Source: Acidobacteriota bacterium
Lineage (GTDB): Bacteria > Acidobacteriota > Thermoanaerobaculia > Multivoradales > SZUA-115
Assembly: GCA_003231035.1 (NCBI GenBank)
Contig: QIHU01000024.1
Coordinates: forward strand, 1-6,596
Reading direction: 5' to 3'
Length of the DNA stretch: 6,596 nt
Shown here: positions 5,368 to 6,596 of the stretch, one piece after another
Layout: every line of letters begins with the position of its first letter
How positions within the stretch are numbered: position 1 is the first letter of the stretch
Program-made: the position numbers and the translations under genes
The notes under the pieces: model-generated
Seen by the model: only the letters and a program-made list of their open reading frames with translations
Databases searched by the model: none
What the model was told of the DNA's origin: nothing

Positions 5368-6596
5368 CTACTTCTCGAAAATTTCGTCTACTGGGATCGT
5401 CGAAATATTCGACTCCGAAATATGGAGTGCTAGTGCGGAGATCTCCTTGTCTTCTTCGAGGAGCTCCTCCGGCTTCTCGATTCCGGCGTAGTCGATTGGG
5501 CTGGGGGCGTCGGTGGCGATGGCTTGGCTTAGCCCTTCGGCGTCGCCGGTGATCATGGCGATCTTCATGTTGTCGTACTGGAGGTGCTTTTTGATCGCCG
5601 CGTTGACCTCTTCGAGGGTCAGCTCGCTCATCCGTTGACGGAAGCGGGCCAGGTGGCCTTCGCCGTCGATGCCGTAGAAGCGATCGTCGATCGCGTAGCC
5701 CAGGCGGGTTCTGCTGGTGGGAGCGTAGTGGAGGGAGTATTTCGACAGGAAGGAGCGGGTTAGGTTGAATTGCTCCTCGGTGAGACCGTTGTCGACCAGC
5801 TTTTCCAGTTCGCGTATCGCGGCGCGCAGGGCGAAGTGGGCTCTTTCGTTGGGCAGGGTACGGATCCAGATCTCGAAGATTTGGTGATCTCTGGCCACGT
5901 TGGTGGGGGGCATCTGGCGGCGGCCACCGTTGGGGAAGGACTCGATGTAGGAATAGTCGCCGTAGTTCATGCCTCGGGCCTCGCGGATCACTCCGTAGAG
6001 GTGGCTCGAGGAGTTGCGGTGCTCGCCGAGCCAGGAGTTGGCTAGCCAGAGGGCGTAGAAGTCGTCATCGCCTCGGCGGACACCAATCGGGAAGCCGAAG
6101 CTGATCGAGGCGTCGGCGCTGGGCTTGTCGACCAGGATCAGGTGGCGTCCTTCGATCGGGGAAACCTGGATCGTGGGCTCGTCATGGCCAGCGTCGGCGT
6201 CTGCCGACCCTTCGGGCTCCGGGGTGGAGAGTTGATCTAGGGTGGCCTGGAACCGTTCCACCAACTCTGGCGAGAAGTTGCCGGCCAGAGCGACCACCGC
6301 GCTGTCTTGGGTGTAATGGTTGGCGTAGAAGGTCTTGACGTCGTCCAGGGTGATCGAGGCGAGACCTTGGACGGTGCCAATCGCGGGGTGGGCGTAGCGG
6401 GTGCCGGTGAAGACGGCGGAGTAGAGCGCCGCCTTGCCGAGCTCTTCGTCGGAAGCGTAGCGCAGAGACTTCTCCAAGCCGTTGAGCTGGTTGCTGCGCA
6501 ACCGCTCGAAGTCTTCTTGATCGAAAGCCGGCCGCAGGTAGGCGTCGGTGTAGAGGGTGAAGAAGGTCTCTAGGTTGTCGCCGTGGGTGCGGCCGC
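5368..6596 (-). CDS. M16-family zinc metallopeptidase (pitrilysin/insulinase-like), C-terminal part
   Basis: The frame is open to the right edge, giving 408 residues plus the stop; the N-terminal part, including the HxxEH zinc site expected of this family, lies outside the window. A TTG at 6501 could be read as a start, but upstream codons continue the family pattern (DAYLRPAFDQEDFERLRSNQ), so that start is rejected. The first segment shows the end of the catalytic half with FTGTRYAHPAIG, ITLDDVKTFYANHY and a VALAGNF strand. An acidic linker (nt about 6228-6165) leads to the M16_C half: FGFPIGVRRGDDDFYAL, LYGVIREARGMNYGDYSYIES, a helix GLTEEQFNLTRSFL, and the closing strand MKIAMITGDAEGL. A 30-residue acidic tail follows. 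Such proteins degrade small peptides or process periplasmic or secreted substrates. Location cannot be judged without the N-terminus. It is convergent with the actin-like gene and has no evident functional link to it. Confidence 0.88.
   Translation of the reverse strand, partial: GRTHGDNLETFFTLYTDAYLRPAFDQEDFERLRSNQLNGLEKSLRYASDEELGKAALYSAVFTGTRYAHPAIGTVQGLASITLDDVKTFYANHYTQDSAVVALAGNFSPELVERFQATLDQLSTPEPEGSADADAGHDEPTIQVSPIEGRHLILVDKPSADASISFGFPIGVRRGDDDFYALWLANSWLGEHRNSSSHLYGVIREARGMNYGDYSYIESFPNGGRRQMPPTNVARDHQIFEIWIRTLPNERAHFALRAAIRELEKLVDNGLTEEQFNLTRSFLSKYSLHYAPTSRTRLGYAIDDRFYGIDGEGHLARFRQRMSELTLEEVNAAIKKHLQYDNMKIAMITGDAEGLSQAIATDAPSPIDYAGIEKPEELLEEDKEISALALHISESNISTIPVDEIFEK

Noticed and set aside
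4901..5433. Small open frames over the convergent intergenic region (4901-5143, 5043-5312, 5140-5433)
   Set aside because: They overlap the ends of real genes, lack ribosome sites, and translate inverted-repeat DNA into Arg/Ser/Pro-rich sequence.
1..6596. CRISPR array, tRNA, rRNA or insertion sequence
   Set aside because: No regularly spaced repeats, tRNA-like cloverleaf, rRNA sequence or transposase was seen.

Overview
The window looks like a GC-rich (low to mid 60s %, by eye) chromosomal segment from a Gram-negative (diderm) bacterium. It has a lipobox-bearing YceI protein, a periplasmic cell-wall amidase, an AMIN-domain protein and an M16 metallopeptidase. The style of the YceI protein, the PilZ protein with a long Glu/Pro/Ala-rich linker, and the M16 peptidase suggest an Acidobacteriota- or Myxococcota-like lineage. 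That placement is an impression only; no rRNA or marker gene is present.

Layout. At 75-724 (+) is a YceI-family lipoprotein whose reading frame is broken near 300; the pattern fits an internal deletion of about 37 bases. A perfect 12-bp inverted repeat (747-775) follows. A co-directional three-gene cluster then runs from 828 to 4938 (+): (1) a 625-residue single-pass membrane protein with an N-terminal cytoplasmic PilZ (c-di-GMP-binding type) domain, a long acidic/proline-rich linker, a transmembrane helix, and a C-terminal periplasmic AMIN-like domain; (2) a membrane-anchored N-acetylmuramoyl-L-alanine amidase (Amidase_3) with all metal/catalytic residues but no AMIN domain of its own and a strongly basic cytoplasmic tail; (3) a 343-residue actin-like ATPase that resembles magnetosome MamK closely along its whole length, with no magnetosome gene in sight. 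From 4939 to 5367 is a 429-base convergent intergenic region packed with inverted repeats. At 5368-6596 (-) is the C-terminal part of an M16-family zinc peptidase that runs off the right edge.

How the genes may work together (inference). The amidase family usually carries its peptidoglycan-targeting AMIN domain in the same chain. Here the AMIN-like domain is on the adjacent gene, attached through the membrane to a PilZ receptor, and the amidase is followed after 7 bases by a filament-forming actin homologue. A coherent reading is a c-di-GMP-responsive transmembrane module that positions or gates a septal/peripheral cell-wall hydrolase along a MamK-like cytoplasmic filament. This combination is the part of the window most worth pursuing.
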